A DNA stretch of 64,000 bases from Tuctoria greenei. Its lineage: Eukaryota; Streptophyta; Magnoliopsida; Poales; Poaceae. The position numbers and the translations under genes were made by a program. The notes under the pieces were generated by a model. It saw nothing but the letters and a program-made list of their open reading frames with translations. It searched no databases and was not told the DNA's origin. This document shows positions 24,183 through 35,094 of the stretch, in pieces. Location: the NCBI GenBank assembly GCA_036927565.1, contig JAYESD010000001.1:107055110-107119109 (forward strand), given 5' to 3'. Each line of letters opens with the position of its first letter. Positions within the stretch are counted from its first letter, which is position 1.

Positions 24183-25277
24183 CTATAGAAAAGAATACTG
24201 GATCAATGAGAAGGTTTCTCAACAATTTTAATAAAATTTAAAACTGGAGTTGTAATCACAGTCTCTTCCAGCTGACCTCCCTGTATAACTTCCACAGTTT
24301 CATACAGGAAATGTCAGAATCAAAGGTGAATTTGAATACCAAAGTTGTTGTGCACTTCACAATCTTTCCAGATTGTAGCCATACACTACAAGTGAGCTAG
24401 GAAATAGAATCTATACAGGTTTTAAGTTCACCCATATTTTCTGGAAATTTTGACAGAACCTCCCCTGTATATGTAGTGATGTCCACAATTTATACAGGGA
24501 TATCATGACAATATTTTGAGGTAATGACAAAATAAACTTTGTATAACATCAAGTTAAAAATCCATAAGTAAAAGAGTTACCCCCCTGAAAAAGTTTGTTA
24601 TACAGGTATTGCGCGCGAATTCACAAACATGTGCAAACTGCTTCAAGTCCTGAACTGCCAGAACCAAGTTTGCGACAAATGGAATTAGACCCCGCTATAC
24701 CCATACTCAGATCATGAATGCAAAATAAAGTTGATAGAGGACTTCCTAAGCTTTCCTGAAATGTATATATGTGATTAGATAACTATTCTGGATTAAAAGT
24801 TATAACTATCCAAACTAAACAGTTGAACTGACTGGTTTGCACCAGCAGTCCTGCAGTCCACTGTTTTGATTTCCAAATTTGATGTTACTCAAATTCGAAT
24901 TAGGAAAAACTCTAACATCAAACCTGTATATATGCCTCTGCCCTTTCCAGAAATGTGTCACAATAAGGCAGAAGATGTTTCTACAGTGAGTTATGGCAAT
25001 ATTTCTGGAACTGGTACAATAGGTGGGTCATCTGGAGCAGTTTTAGTATACTCCAAATTTCACCAGATTAACAAACTCTTCTTCCCTGATGGCTAACAGA
25101 AAAGTTGTAGAGGTCTTCACGATATTTCCAACCTTATATGATACCCTTATATTATTTATCAGATAACTAAGATTACAACCCGGCGAAGTCGAGCCAACTC
25201 CTGCCAGAAATCAAGAATCTTGATTCTACTTACCCTATCGAGTCGGAGTCCCTTTTTACGGAGTCCAAACCTACCAG
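24183..25277 (-). other. Untranslated leader of INT2, left part
   Basis: Matches INT1 12088-13187 with roughly 13 scattered differences and a small deletion near 24215. No gene is seen. It ends at the copia1 insertion point. Confidence 0.6.
25273..25277. other. Target-site duplication of copia1, left copy (ACCAG)
   Basis: ACCAG at 25273-25277 is repeated at 34250-34254. The uninterrupted INT1 sequence (CCTACCAGCATC, near 13185) has it once, which confirms the insertion event. Confidence 0.95.
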
Positions 25278-27077
25278 TGTAGGATCGAAGAGCACGTGAA
25301 AAGCTACCAGAGGGGGGGTGAATGGTAGATTTTAAAAATCTTACGCAGCGGAAACAATTAAACCCCAAACCCTCTTGGCAGAAAAATGATCTGTTAAAGA
25401 AATCGTGTGTGAGACTAATCTAAACGTGTTTCATCGTGAAAAAAGTGATAGATATCAGAGAGAATCAAGTCACGAATACAACACAAAAAAAATCACTTAA
25501 ATCCGTCTAGAAAACTCAAGTTATGATCGAAAGATCAAACAATGTTCAATCTGCCCTACCCGAGAAAAACAGTTCTGGAATGCTGCAAAGAAACTCGTGT
25601 AGATCATAGACCACAAATCCAATTACGATGAAATTTTGAAATATGATAGAAAATCAAATTGTGAAGATAACCCAAAAAGAATCACGTCAATTGGATCAAT
25701 AAAACTCAAGTTATGATAAAACCACCGACGAAAGGTAGTGCTGTCCAGAAACTCGATGAGTAAAACTTGTCTGGAACAAGTCGGACGAACAAGGCACAAA
25801 AGTTCCTTCAAACTACGAATTTTATCAAATAGAACACAAGAGGAACAGCCCCAAAGTCATCTCCCTCGAGCTTTGGCCTTCCCTCGCTTATATAACCAGC
25901 CCTTAGGCCATCCCAATCTCAACCAGGACTCCAATCCTAATCTGATCACAATCGGAACATTCCATAACTGCTCAATATTCTTCTATACGCAGATAGAAGC
26001 AATCTTAAGACTTCCAAACACCTTAGGAACGTATCCTACATTCCTAAACAACTCAAATTCGTGACACACACGAAATCCTAACATAACCAACTCGATACTT
26101 TCCATACCGAGCCATAACCGACTGAGCTAGCAGCTTAAGTCTTCAACCGTTACGATCCGATCCTTCCGATCAGATCTTCCTTCCATAATCTGTCTCTAGA
26201 AGCATATTGCCACGTCATGCACCTCATGCATACGTGCGAACACCTTCCTTCGACCTTCATATGCACTGCCCTTGATTCAATCATCCTGCGCGACCTCCTG
26301 ACCCGCTCAACCACAGTTCCTCCCGAACTTGGTTGTTGGAACCTCATCTCCTCCTGAGACTAGTCCAATGGATCCTGTCACCAGCCATGACTTGAACTCA
26401 AGCAACACCTGCACATGAACAAATAAACAATCCATACGAGCCCAAGTCCTCGACTTGACTCAAAATTAGTTCCGAACACAACACCTTACGTGAGAACCTC
26501 ACATAAGCATGTTGCAAATCCACAGTAGAAATGATATAAACCGTATTCAACCAAAACGCACCAAAAACTTAGCAAATGAATACTAAGCAATCTTTCCAAC
26601 AATGTAAAGCAAGTACGAAACATTGCAAATGAAAAGCAGAAGCACTATGGTCAAGTTCCGGACCTTGCCAGAGCAACCCGGAGCTTGAGCCGGAGCTTAT
26701 CAAAGCTAGAAGAATAAAGCATCCGCCGGAGCTTACCAAAACTAGTAGATCCTAGATCGGAGCTTACCAAAACTAGTCGGAACTAGTCAACCCAAAAACC
26801 GGAGCTAGACAAGGTACGTCGGAGCTTAGCAAAAACATGTCAGAGCTATCAAATATATGTCGGAGCTAAAGATAAAACTCACCGGAGCTAACCAAAGCTG
26901 GTCGGACCTTACCAAGAAGTCGGACCTAGCTACGAACATAGCCGGAGCTACCCAAAACAAGCCGGACCTACCGTCGGACCTTGATAAAAAGATGTTTTGG
27001 TGATATTCAAAACTTTTATCATCAAAGCCAAGTGTATTCACTACAAGCCAATGTATTCATCACACATAGGTCTTACA
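25278..27077 (-). repeat. copia1 3' LTR (left, 1,800 bp)
   Basis: Starts TGTAGGATCG, ends GGTCTTACA. On the minus strand the TATA sequence TTATATAA is at 25888-25895, so U3 spans about 25895-27077. Several small ORFs inside are non-coding shadows. Confidence 0.95.
26650..26995. repeat. Degenerate short repeats in copia1 U3
   Basis: CGGAGCT and CGGACCT cores recur about every 20-30 bp, separated by variable (A)CCAAAA-type spacers. The right LTR has the same block at about 33840-34165, and a related block occurs in copia3 (42960-43190). It lies in U3 upstream of the TATA, where enhancers reside. The peptide repeats of the ORF at 26826-27041 simply reflect this array. Confidence 0.7.
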
Positions 27078-27088
27078 ATCTCCCCTTT
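27078..27088 (-). other. copia1 polypurine tract
   Basis: AAAGGGGAGAT on the minus strand, abutting the 3' LTR start TGTAAGACC. Confidence 0.85.
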
Positions 27089-28088
27089 GATGAATGTATT
27101 GGCAACACCACTTAATATCCGAACATTGGCTTATTTTCAATAAAAGTTTTGAAAACAACTTCTCCCCCTTTGTAAATCAAAAGTAAAATGAGAAGAAAAT
27201 CCAAAAAATTATCCCATATTATTTCTCCCCCTTTATTATCTCTCCTTATGCACATATTCTCTTTCTCTTCATGCTTATCTCTCCCCCTTTGACAATGTAT
27301 TCAGCAAGTCATGAGCATATAAACAATTTATCTCTCCAACTTTAGTTGTTATGAGCATATTATAACATATACATATAAAACAAAGCTCATCCAAGTCATA
27401 CTATCAAGTAACATACACTATCACATCAATGAGATACATAAAGTAGTGTAAGCCATGCTAGAGATCATATGTAATTTTCAATTTAAGCAAGTCATGATCT
27501 CACAAACTTAACTATTTCAAAACCTGAAAGCATGACACTGTTGCTGCATTTTATTATTTTTCAAAGCATAAATTTAGATCATATGATATTTGCAAGAGAT
27601 TATATGCGCATCTGCCTTATTCTAACCAACCAAGCCAAGCCTATGTCATTTGACAATCAGAAGCTTAAAGACATGGTTTTAGTCATACACAACTTCTTCC
27701 ACGTTCATATCTAAGTGCAATGATAAGCCATCTCAAAAGAAGAAGTGTGATGCATGCATATTCTCTTGATCTTTTCTCAATTTATATTTGTTCATAAAAA
27801 CTCAACATGTGAGTTGATTACTTGATTAATTTTTTATGATTAAAAGCATTTGTGAGCATGCAACAAGTTCAAAAAAGCAAGAAAGTTCGACCATGACCAG
27901 ATTTAGTGTAAGTAATTATTCAAATTACTAGACATGGCAAAAACTACAAAATGTATAACACGAGTAATGTAGTAAGAACTTTCAGCATGTAAAAGGAATC
28001 ACAGAGTCATATATGTATGAAATACTATGCTCATATTATTTTAATTTCAGATTCACACATAGACTTCCCAAGTTTCAAAAACTCCCCC
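27089..28088 (-). other. copia1 region between pol and 3' LTR
   Basis: About 1 kb of AT-rich DNA without a convincing ORF. On the minus strand it holds several extra AAAGGGGGAGA-type tracts near 27162, 27226, 27290 and 28084, a feature I associate with SIRE/Opie-type elements. No envelope-like or accessory gene is left here, unlike in copia2. Confidence 0.6.
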
Positions 28089-31000
28089 TCAATTTAATCC
28101 ATGAGGATGCATAATCCCTATTTCACTACGAATGTAACAAAAACGAGTGAAATCCAAAGGTTTTGTAAAAATGTCAGCCAATTGATGTTCGGTATCTACA
28201 TGGTGAAGCACAATGTTTCCTTTTTCAACGTTATCTCGGAGAAAGTGATACCTAATATCAATGTGCTTAGTTCTAGAATGTTGCACAGGGTTTTTGGCAA
28301 TGCAAATAGCACTAGTGTTATCACAAAACAGTGGAACACTATCTAGATCAACCCCATAGTCCTTAAGTGTTTGGACAATCCAAAGAATTTGTGAGCAAGC
28401 ACTAGCAGCAGCTACATATTCAGATTCGGCTGTGGATTGTGCAACTGAACTTTGTTTTCTAGAGGACCAAGCAACAAGAGAATTACCAAGAAAATGACAA
28501 GCACCGGAAGTACTTTTCCAATCAATCCTACAACCCCCAAAATCAGCATCCGAAAAAGCTTTCAAAGTAACGGTTGAGGAAGAAGGAAGAAAAATGCCAA
28601 ATTCTTGAGTTCCATGTAAGTACCTGAGAATCCTTTTGACGGCTTGACGATGTGAAATACGTGGGGAAGCTTGAAACCGTGCACAAAGACATACGCTGAA
28701 TTGTATGTCCGGTCTTGATGCCGTGAGGTACAAAAGTGATCCGATCATACTTCTATATTCTTTTTGATCCACGGGTTCACCATCTTCATCAAGTTCAAGT
28801 GTTGTTGCTGTTCCCATTGGTGTCCGAAGAGGCTTGCTTTTGTCCATGTTGAAGCGCCTTAGGAGATCTTTGGTATACTTCGTTTGATGCACAAAGGTAC
28901 CCTCCTTGGTTTGCTTGATTTGCAGCCCCAAAAAGTAAGTGAGTTCACCCATCATACTCATTTCAAATTCAGAACTCATCATAGCTGAAAACTTGGACAC
29001 AAGATCATGAGAAGCACAACCAAAGATAATATCATCCACATACACTTGAACGAATAATGAGTCATTGCCATGCTTAAGCACAAAAAGAGTTTTATCAACC
29101 TTCCCCATGGTAAACCCCTTTTCAAGTAAGAATGTTTTTAACCTATCATACCATGCTCTAGGGGCTTGTTTGAGACCGTATAAGGCTTTGGACAGTTTGT
29201 AAACATGGTTAGGAAAATCTGGATTTTCAAAACCCGGTGGTTGTTTGACATAAACCTCCTCATCTATGTAGCCATTAACAAAAGCACTTTTAACATCTAT
29301 TTGATATAGCTTAAAACCTTTAGATGCTGCAAAAGCTAACAAAATTCTTATGGCTTCTAATCTAACGACAGGAGCAAAAGTTTCATCAAAATCTAGACCT
29401 TCAACTTGAGTGAAACCTTGAGCAACCAACCTAGCCTTATTCCTAACCACAACCCCATCCTCACTTTGTTTATTTTTAAATACCCATTTAGTTCCAATTA
29501 ATGTGTGACCTTGAGGTGGAGGTACAAGTTTCCAAACATTATTTCTTTCAAAATTTTCTAACTCTTCTTGCAAGGCAATAATCCAAGATTCATTAGTGAG
29601 TGCGTGTGATATATCTTTGGGTTCAAAAGAAGCAACAAAAGCAGAATGAGCATGAGAGTTTGGATCGCAAAACCTGGACCGTGTGACTCGTTCGTGCAAG
29701 CTTCCAATCATCTGTTGTGGGGGATGATCTTTATAAAATCGTAGGGGAACAGATGTCTCACAAGCTTCTTCTTCATTAGGTTCATTGTAGATTGATGAGC
29801 TTGTGACTTGTGGACGATCAGGATCAGCAGAGGTGATAGCCGGAGCTTGTTCAATGTCCGGAGCTGGACACGTGTCAACTTCGGAACTACCAGGCAGTAT
29901 CACCGGCTCTTCTTCATCTTCGAAAATACCCTCCCCCTGAGGATACGGATCTGGTCCTGCAACACCAGAGCTAGTACCTGGGCTAGCTTCATCAAAAGAC
30001 ACTTCACAAGTCTCCACAATTTTGTTAGTGTCAAGTAAAAGCACACGGTAGCCTCTAGTATGAGATGGATAACCAAGAAACATGCCATCAATGGATCTAG
30101 GTTCAAATTTATCAAGATTACCATGTTTCTTAACAAAGCATTTGCAACCAAAGACCCGAAATTGTGTAAAACTAGGCCTATGTCCAAACCGGAGCTCATA
30201 TGGTGTTTTACCTAGCTTAGCACGCAAGAAAACACGATTTGAGACATAACAAGCGGTTGCTAACGCATCAGCCCAAAATTTCCTAGGAGTTTGATATTCA
30301 TCAAGCATAGTCCTAGCCATCTCAACTAGGGTTCTGTTCTTTCTTTCTACAACACCATTTTGTTGAGGTACATATGGTGAAGAAAATTGATGATCTATTC
30401 TATTTTCAGCACAAAAGTGATCAAAGAATTGATTTTTAAATTCAGTTCCATTATCACTTCTAATTGCTTTTAATGATCCTGGGTGATCAATTGATAATCT
30501 AAGAAATAAAGTTCTAAAGTGACTAAAAACTTCATTCTTAGACGCCATAAAATTCACCCAAGAATATCTTGAATAATCATCAACAATAACAAGAGCATAC
30601 CATTTACCTCCGAAGGATTGAACACGTGAAGGTCCTACGGTGTCAAGATGCAAAAGTTGACATGGTTCAGTTGTAATGATCATTGTGAGAGGAGTATGTG
30701 AACCTGCAACCATGTTAGCATGTCTACAAGAAGAGCACACAATTTCTTTGTCCCCTTTAAGCTTAGGCAGCCCACGTATGCGATCAAGAGCACTAACACG
30801 TGTTAGGTGATCAAAGCCTACGTGACCAAGTCTACGATGCCAAAAATATAAGTCCTTTGAATCATAAGCAACTAGACACCTATGCTTAGAGGAAGACATA
30901 TCAAAATCGGCTTTAAAAACTTCTCCAAACCGAGACATGTTAAAAATAAGCTCACTATTTGAACCTACAACTTTGCAGCAGTTTTTATTGAAAATAATTT

Positions 31001-31427
31001 CTAGATTTTCATCTAGCAATTGTGCAACAGAAAGCAAGTTGTATTTCAAATTTTTGACAAGTGCCACATCCTTCAAAGTGTAGTGATCATTTACTCTAAC
31101 CGTACCCTTAGCAATTATAGGAGTTGAAGAATTATCGGCAAAAGTAACATTCTCTACACGTGACACAAAAGAGAGGGAGGAGAACCAATCTTTGTTACCG
31201 GTCATGTGGCGTGAGCAACCTGAATCCACAATCCAAATGTTCTCCTTCCTCAAACGTGTAACCTCATCGTCTTCACTGTTGTGTTCTGCATCCTCCTGAC
31301 TTGATCTTGATCTTGTTTTGCCCGCCATGAAGCATAAGTTGGCCAGATCATCATCATCTTCATCACTTTCAAAGTCTACATCACTTGAACTAAGTTCTTG
31401 AAGTGCGGTGATGAAGCTGTTAATCAT
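28089..31427 (-). CDS. pol: copia1 pol: protease, integrase, reverse transcriptase, RNase H
   Basis: An uninterrupted 1,112-codon frame. Protease motif DSG is near residue 68. Integrase has its HHCC zinc segment (about 196-234) and the catalytic triad Asp262, Asp325, Glu361 with the expected 35-residue gap. The RT has YVDD at about 796-799. RNase H carboxylates are near Asp960, Glu1001 and Asp1036. The N-terminal residues to about 60 are the Gag-protease linker. The frame is the same as that of the upstream gag, from which only a stop at 31563-31565 separates it, so the original product was one Gag-Pol polyprotein. All visible catalytic residues are present, so the pol part could still be functional if translated. 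Confidence 0.93.
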   Translation of the reverse strand: MINSFITALQELSSSDVDFESDEDDDDLANLCFMAGKTRSRSSQEDAEHNSEDDEVTRLRKENIWIVDSGCSRHMTGNKDWFSSLSFVSRVENVTFADNSSTPIIAKGTVRVNDHYTLKDVALVKNLKYNLLSVAQLLDENLEIIFNKNCCKVVGSNSELIFNMSRFGEVFKADFDMSSSKHRCLVAYDSKDLYFWHRRLGHVGFDHLTRVSALDRIRGLPKLKGDKEIVCSSCRHANMVAGSHTPLTMIITTEPCQLLHLDTVGPSRVQSFGGKWYALVIVDDYSRYSWVNFMASKNEVFSHFRTLFLRLSIDHPGSLKAIRSDNGTEFKNQFFDHFCAENRIDHQFSSPYVPQQNGVVERKNRTLVEMARTMLDEYQTPRKFWADALATACYVSNRVFLRAKLGKTPYELRFGHRPSFTQFRVFGCKCFVKKHGNLDKFEPRSIDGMFLGYPSHTRGYRVLLLDTNKIVETCEVSFDEASPGTSSGVAGPDPYPQGEGIFEDEEEPVILPGSSEVDTCPAPDIEQAPAITSADPDRPQVTSSSIYNEPNEEEACETSVPLRFYKDHPPQQMIGSLHERVTRSRFCDPNSHAHSAFVASFEPKDISHALTNESWIIALQEELENFERNNVWKLVPPPQGHTLIGTKWVFKNKQSEDGVVVRNKARLVAQGFTQVEGLDFDETFAPVVRLEAIRILLAFAASKGFKLYQIDVKSAFVNGYIDEEVYVKQPPGFENPDFPNHVYKLSKALYGLKQAPRAWYDRLKTFLLEKGFTMGKVDKTLFVLKHGNDSLFVQVYVDDIIFGCASHDLVSKFSAMMSSEFEMSMMGELTYFLGLQIKQTKEGTFVHQTKYTKDLLRRFNMDKSKPLRTPMGTATTLELDEDGEPVDQKEYRSMIGSLLYLTASRPDIQFSVCLCARFQASPRISHRQAVKRILRYLHGTQEFGIFLPSSSTVTLKAFSDADFGGCRIDWKSTSGACHFLGNSLVAWSSRKQSSVAQSTAESEYVAAASACSQILWIVQTLKDYGVDLDSVPLFCDNTSAICIAKNPVQHSRTKHIDIRYHFLRDNVEKGNIVLHHVDTEHQLADIFTKPLDFTRFCYIRSEIGIMHPHGLN

Positions 31428-31562
31428 CTTGCGTCCTATAGTACCCTTCTTTTTCTTATTGGAATTTCCAGAGGAGGTCTGAACCTTGCATTGTTTTTCT
31501 TCCCGGGTGGTCGGACCTGAAAGTTTAGGGCATTCTGTACGAAAGTGTTCGGTTTTACCACA

Positions 31563-32387
31563 TTAGAAACAGCGTTGTGGTCCGGAGCTTCCTCTCCTTC
31601 TAGTTCTCACATTTTGCAATGCTTTTGAGAATCTAGTAGAGATGAGTGCCAACTCCTCTTCTGGAATTTCTTCGATCTGCTCCAGTGTTAGTGAGGACAA
31701 CAAAGCAAGAGTATTGTAGGATGATGATTGGCCGGAGATAGACATATCACGTTGTGAGACAAATGCAATAGACTTGTTTGGGTTCTTACGTGCTAGGATG
31801 TCAATTTCATGAGTTTTTAGTTTAGAATAAAGTACATCTAATGTAAGAGAACTCATGACAGTTGATTCACGAATAGATATTACTTTCATCTCCCAAATTG
31901 ACATGTCTAATGCACTAAGAAGCTGTCTAGCATTCTCAGCATCAGAAAAATTTACATTGACACTACGTAAGTTGCTGAGAATTTTATTGAAACGAGCAAA
32001 GAGGTCATCGATCGACTCACCTGGTTGCATCTCAAAATGCATATATTCTTTCTTGAACATATCTTGTTTTACCTCCTTGATTGTGTTGGAGCCTTCATGA
32101 TAATCACAGAGAGCTCTCCAGACATCGTATGCTGATCGGAGGTGCGCGACACGATCAAAGTCGCTTTGAGTGAGTCCTTGGATGATCAAGTTTCGGGCTT
32201 TGTTGTTGTTGTCGACGTCCCGTAGGTTTGTGGCCGTGACTTGATCATTAGGTGGCACTTCATAAGGTTTATACACCTTCTCCCATATAGCAAATCCTTG
32301 TGCCTAGATGAAAGCCTCCATGCGTGCCTTCCAAACCTGGAAATCAATGCCAGGAAACACACAAGGTTTGGCAGAGTACTTCTCCAT
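31563..32387 (-). pseudogene. gag: copia1 gag with two premature stops
   Basis: Start chosen at ATG 32387 (Met-Glu-Lys-Tyr-Ser), 60 bp after the primer-binding site. The frame has a TAG at codon 28, in a context suggesting a former CAG, then reads openly from 32276 to 31563. A TAA there falls inside the CCHC zinc knuckle (Cys-Phe-stop-Cys-Gly-Lys). The frame then continues into pol. The middle part resembles the retrotransposon Gag domain common in plant copia elements. With only these two stops the inactivation looks recent. Confidence 0.85.
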
Positions 32388-32430
32388 GATGACTAGTCAA
32401 AAACACGTGCAAATCACAAATATTAGAGCG

Positions 32431-32448
32431 CCGTGGCTCTGATACCAA
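32431..32448 (-). other. copia1 primer-binding site
   Basis: TTGGTATCAGAGCCACGG on the minus strand immediately after the 5' LTR; initiator tRNA-Met type. Confidence 0.9.
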
Positions 32449-34249
32449 TGGTAGGATCGAATAGCACGTGAAAAGCTACCAGAGGGGGGGGTGAATGGTA
32501 GATTTTAAAAATCTTACGCAGTGGAAACAATTAAACCCCAAACCCTCTTGGCAGAAAAACGATCTGTTAAAGAAATCGTGTGTGAGACTAATCTAAACGT
32601 GTTTCATCATGACAAAAGTGATAGATATCAGAGAGAATCAAGTCACGAAGACAACACAAAAAATCACTTAAATCCGTCGAGAAAAACTCAGATTATGATC
32701 AAAAGATCAAACAATGTTCAATTTGCCCTACCCGAGAAAAACAGTTCTGGAACGCTGCAAAGAAACTCGTGTAGATCATAGACCACAAATCCAATGACGA
32801 TGAAATTTTGACATATGATAGAAAATCAAATTTTGAAGACAACCCAAAAAGAAAGACGTCAATTGGATCAATAAAACTCAAGTTATGATAAAACCACCGA
32901 CGAAAGGTAGTGCTGTCCAGAAACTCGACGAGTAAAACTTGTCTGGAACAAGTCGGACGAACAAGGCACAAAAGTTCCTTCAAACTACGAATTTTATCCA
33001 ATAGAACACAAGAGGAACAGCCCCAAAGTCATCTCCCTCGAGCTTTGGCCTTCCCTCGATTATATAACCAGCCCTTAGGCCATCCCAATCTCAACTAGGA
33101 CTCCAATCCTAATCCGATCACAATCGGAACTTTCCATAACTGCTCAAGATTCTTCTATACACAGATAGAAGCAATCTTAAGACTTCCAAACACCTTAGGA
33201 ACGTATCCCACATTCCTAAACAACTCAAATTCGTGACACACACGAAATCCTAACATAACCAACTCGATACTTTCCAAATCGAGCCATAACCGACTGAGCT
33301 AGCAGCTTAAGTCTTCAACCGATACGATCCGATCCTTCTGATCAGATCTTCCTTCCATAATCCGTCTCTAGAAGCATATTGCCATGTCATGCACCTCATG
33401 CATACGTGCGAACACCTTCCTTCGACATTCATATGCACTGCCCTTGATTCAATCATCCTGCGCGACCTCCTGACCCGCTCAACCACAGTTCCTCCCGAAC
33501 TTGGTTGTTGGAACCTCATCTCCCCCTGAGACTAGTCCAATGGATCCTGTCACCAGCCATGACTTGAACTCAAGCAACACCTGCACATGAACAAATAAAC
33601 AATCCATACGAGCCCAAGTCCTCGACTTGACTCAAAATTAGTTCCGAACACAACACCTTACGTGAGAACCTCACATAAGCATGTTGCAAATCCACAGTAG
33701 AAACGATATAAACCGTATTCAACCAAAACGCACCAAAAACTTAGCAAATGAATACTAAGCAATCTTTTCAACAATGTTAAGCAAGTACGAATCATTGCAA
33801 ACGAAAAGCAGAAGCACTATGGTCAAGTTCCAGACCTTGCCAGAGCAACCCGGAGCTTGAGCCGGAGCTTATCAAAGATAGAAGAATAAAGCACCCGCCA
33901 GAGCTTACCAAAACTAGTAGATCCTAGATCGGAGCTTACCAAAACTAGTCGGAACTAGTCAACCCAAAAACCGGAGCTAGACAAGGTACGTCGGAGCTTA
34001 GCAAAAACATGTCGGAGCTATCAAATATATGTCGGAGCTAAAGATAAAACTCACCGGAGCTAACCAAAGCTGGTCGGACCTTACCAAGAAGTCGGACCTA
34101 GCTACGAACATAGCCGGAGCTACCCAAAACAAGCCGGACCTACCGTCGGACCTTGATAAAAAGATGTTTTGGTGATATTCAAAACTTTTATCATCAAAGC
34201 CAAGTGTATTCACTACAAGCCAATGTATTCAGCACACATAGGTCTTACA
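32449..34249 (-). repeat. copia1 5' LTR (right, 1,801 bp)
   Basis: Same content as the left LTR. Its TATA sequence TTATATAA is at 33060-33067 and the U3 repeat block at 33840-34165. It drives transcription leftwards into gag. Small insertions and deletions (for example one extra base in its first three) and scattered substitutions separate it from the left copy. Confidence 0.95.
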
Positions 34250-34254
34250 ACCAG
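34250..34254. other. Target-site duplication of copia1, right copy (ACCAG)
   Basis: Second copy of the ACCAG at 25273-25277. Confidence 0.95.
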
Positions 34255-35078
34255 CATCTGATATTTGGACATTCCAAAACATTATGCATCCGTTATGTCG
34301 TTGGGGATGGTCAAGTATCATGTTTGATACTGATGGTACTACGTACCTCACCATAGAAAATTCTATCCGGTATATCCGATTACGTCTATAGGTGGTTCCT
34401 ATATCGTTCTCTCGCAAATGGTTTCTACACGGTCTTCTACCGAAGTCAATGCTGCAAAAGACAAACAATCCCCTTTCACACTTTCACACCTCAAGGGCGG
34501 TATGGGGAAACACGACAGGCAGTCACAATAATACATATGAAAATAAATGCATACGACTCTGGTGTGAGTTGCCCTCGAGAGAGGTCATGCCTCGAGGTAC
34601 ATGGCTGTAAATACGTCTGTACAGCAAAGACTCCCGTACGATCCGACTTATACACGCTCGGGCATACGTGTTTCACATGCTCCCATAGAACATGAATGGT
34701 TCTAGAGAGGCATACTATCGGGTTATACACCACCCGACGGGGGCTCCCACTATCTTTGAAGCACGCTGGGGTACCGCATGTCATAGGTTCTTAGAAACAT
34801 TGAAAGCTTCAGAGACTCCTATTAACTTCCTGTGCCATGCCATGAAAATTTCACATACCACTTCTCGTATGCTGAGTTTACTGAGATTGATCCACTCTCG
34901 GTGGTGTACCTTACCTCTTACCTGACGTTGGGGCGTCATTACAGAATATAATAACACATAGTTAGTTTACCACCTTTATATCTTATACTAATAATACTCC
35001 TTATAAGGGCATATAGCTAATTCCTCACTCAAATCCTAATTTTTGAATATATGTTCTTTTCAAGTACACTGTTCCCAA
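34255..35078 (-). other. Untranslated leader of INT2, right part
   Basis: Continues the INT2 leader after copia1, matching INT1 from about 13188 to 14012. Differences to INT1 look denser here (about 22 in 830 bp) than in the part left of copia1. No gene is seen. Confidence 0.6.
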
Positions 35079-35094
35079 TGATGCTCTGATACCA
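35079..35094 (-). other. Primer-binding site of INT2
   Basis: TGGTATCAGAGCATC on the minus strand, directly beside the LTR3 edge at 35095. Confidence 0.9.

Larger units (their letters stand above)
25278..34249 (-). mobile_element. copia1: nearly intact Ty1-copia element (SIRE/Maximus-like)
   Basis: 8,972 bp with 1.8-kb LTRs, a 5-bp target duplication, a primer-binding site, a polypurine tract, gag, and an uninterrupted 1,112-codon pol in copia order (protease, integrase, RT, RNase H). It interrupts the INT2 leader. The LTRs differ by about 19 substitutions in the first 510 bp by eye. Lineage is inferred from the RT and integrase motifs and from the repeated purine tracts downstream of pol; I could not compare it with a reference set. 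Confidence 0.95.

Noticed and set aside
26826..27041. 71-codon minus-strand ORF with Ser-Asp and Trp-Val-Ala repeats (also 33998-34213)
   Set aside because: It is produced by the U3 CGGAGCT/CGGACCT repeat and lies upstream of the TATA within the LTR.
27532..27714. 60-codon plus-strand ORF downstream of copia1 pol as a possible envelope-like gene
   Set aside because: Wrong strand for the element, AT-rich and without supporting features.
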